The notes under the pieces were generated by a model. That model saw only the letters and a list, made by a program, of their open reading frames with translations, was not told where the DNA came from and did no database searches. The position numbers were made by a program, and so were the translations under genes. Positions 63,012-64,000 of a DNA stretch of 64,000 bases are shown in pieces; the first letter of the stretch is position 1; each line of letters starts with the position of its first letter. This DNA comes from Lutjanus erythropterus (lineage: Eukaryota > Chordata > Actinopteri > Lutjaniformes > Lutjanidae): assembly GCA_020091685.1 (NCBI GenBank), contig CM034601.1, forward strand, positions 3,348,920-3,412,919, given 5' to 3'.

Positions 63012-63575
63012 CTTATTTGTATGAGGCAGAAATGCAAAAAGAAATGTAAAAGTAAAATACTGCCTCACTTTGTTTTAATAATACTTTGGTACATTTAATA
63101 GCATATTTATTTATTTATTGAGTAATTTATTTATTTATTTATTTACTTTTGATTTTTGGAAGTCTTACACAGTCAAGATCGTAAAGGTCCATGGTGTAAG
63201 ACGGAGTGATTTTTGAAGCAGAAATGCAAAAAGAAACATAAAAGAAAATAGAGAAATAAATACATTTGGGGGATTAAAGAGGTGGAGAAATGCAAGGAGA
63301 AATAATACATACATTAATAAATTTAAAACAGAATAAAAATACATGAAGTGGAAAATTGTGAAAGCAAATCAACAGGGGGAATAAAATTAATGTAAATTAA
63401 GAGAGAAATATCAATTTATGTCTCATTTTATAAATTAATTAACCCCTGCATTTATTTTAATAATATTTTGGTGCATTTAATGGCATATTTATTTATTGAA
63501 TTTTTAAAAATTATCTTGGCAGTTTTGGTCCTCGATAGTCATGATCAGGAAGGTCTATGTTGTAAAAACTGACTG
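63012..63575 (+). repeat. Direct duplication, two copies 382 bp apart
   Basis: Copy A (from about 63073, ttttaataatactttggtac) and copy B (from 63455, ttttaataatattttggtgc) share the following atttaatRgcatatttattt and a second block (tcaagatcgtaaaggtccat against tcatgatcaggaaggtctat). AaatgcaaaaagaaaY blocks lie between. Probably a MITE with a tandem duplication. Confidence 0.7.
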
Positions 63576-63603
63576 ATTTTTTTCAATAAAACAACTCAGT
63601 GTA

Positions 63604-63617
63604 AAAAAAAAAAAAAA
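63604..63617 (+). repeat. Poly-A tract
   Basis: A run of about 14 A following aaaacaactcagtgt; it directly follows the duplication and may be the end of a retroposed or simple repeat. Confidence 0.8.
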
Positions 63618-63639
63618 GAACCTTATGATATTCTGAATT

Positions 63640-64000
63640 TGAAAACTGTAACCGGAAGTCTTATTTTGATGGCTGGAGTTTGTCGGCAGATGTTTTATTT
63701 TGAAATCACAGCCTACCGGAAGCCGCGTTGATTTTTTTGGACTTGACAACGGTCGACCGGCCGAAGTCATCGGGACTGAGGAGAGACTTTACCGCCGCCG
63801 CTGCTGCCGCTTTCCTCCCGTCCAGTTTCTTTTCAAAAGGATAATTAAACAGAATAACACAGAAGTTTGTGTCGGATTCAGCGGGGTTTTAACGTCCGTG
63901 GATTCGGTCGTTACTTTCTTGTCTCTGCGGTGTTCAGACTGCTCGTTCCCCCCGCGGCTGGCGGCTAGCATCGGCGACTGCTGCTAAACATGGTGGCCTG
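63640..64000 (+). promoter_or_regulatory. Promoter and 5' end of an unidentified + strand gene, cut by the window
   Basis: GC- and CpG-rich compared with its surroundings. It has two ETS-type ACCGGAAG sites (63651-63658, 63715-63722) and a (GCC/GCT)-rich 5' UTR-like stretch (63792-63815). An ATG at 63990 in strong context (aacATGG) opens M-V-A before the window ends. In human the gene divergent from ARL10 is KIAA1191, so its fish counterpart is the natural candidate, but three codons cannot confirm it and the ATG may not be the true start. Confidence 0.45.

Overview
This is a piece of a teleost fish genome, probably a percomorph. It has AT-rich intergenic DNA, vertebrate GT-AG introns of 1.9-9.1 kb, and many fish-type repeats: Tc1-like and hAT-like DNA elements, non-LTR (LINE) reverse-transcriptase fragments, a tRNA-Glu-derived SINE and trinucleotide microsatellites. 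No bacterial, viral or CRISPR features were seen.

Two protein-coding genes can be assembled exon by exon with intact reading frames and GT/AG junctions. NOP16 (nucleolar protein 16) is on the + strand with five coding exons between 4695 and 18989 and encodes 177 residues. ARL10 (ADP-ribosylation-factor-like GTPase 10) is on the - strand with four coding exons between 59021 and 35687 and encodes 223 residues. They are convergent, tail to tail, as I recall for the human 5q35.2 neighbourhood (KIAA1191 - ARL10 - NOP16 - HIGD2A - CLTB), so the block looks like conserved vertebrate synteny. HIGD2A, expected just left of NOP16 on the - strand, was not found. At the right edge (about 63640-64000) there is a promoter-like GC-rich block with two ETS sites and an ATG in good context at 63990. 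By synteny this could be the 5' end of a KIAA1191-like + strand gene, but too little is visible to identify it.

Layout: 1-4540 intergenic with a 365-bp direct duplication; 4540-4694 NOP16 promoter (DR1, CLEAR-like E-box, CACGTG, ETS); 4695-18989 NOP16, whose introns hold LINE and MITE relics; 19-35.6 kb the space between the two genes, with a hAT MITE (22227-22641), a possible but unproven multi-exon + strand transcript (23.4-28.5 kb), a degenerate Tc1 transposon (28.6-29.8 kb) and an inverted-repeat-flanked element (33370-34672); 35.7-59.0 kb ARL10, with introns holding a duplicated and amplified block (36.0-37.1 kb), a GGTTCT/AGAACC-rich element (50.0-50.9 kb), MITEs, a SINE and a 2.3-kb CAT/ATC-rich array (56.4-58.7 kb); 59.3-63.6 kb repeat-rich intergenic DNA.

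NOP16 is a nucleolar 60S ribosome-biogenesis factor. ARL10 is an atypical, probably membrane-anchored Arf-like GTPase. They share no pathway that I know of; their adjacency is ancestral. I see no clearly new biological system. The points most worth checking are the microsatellite-encoded poly-leucine N-terminal extension in frame with ARL10, the candidate transcript at 23.4-28.5 kb, and the structured repeats.
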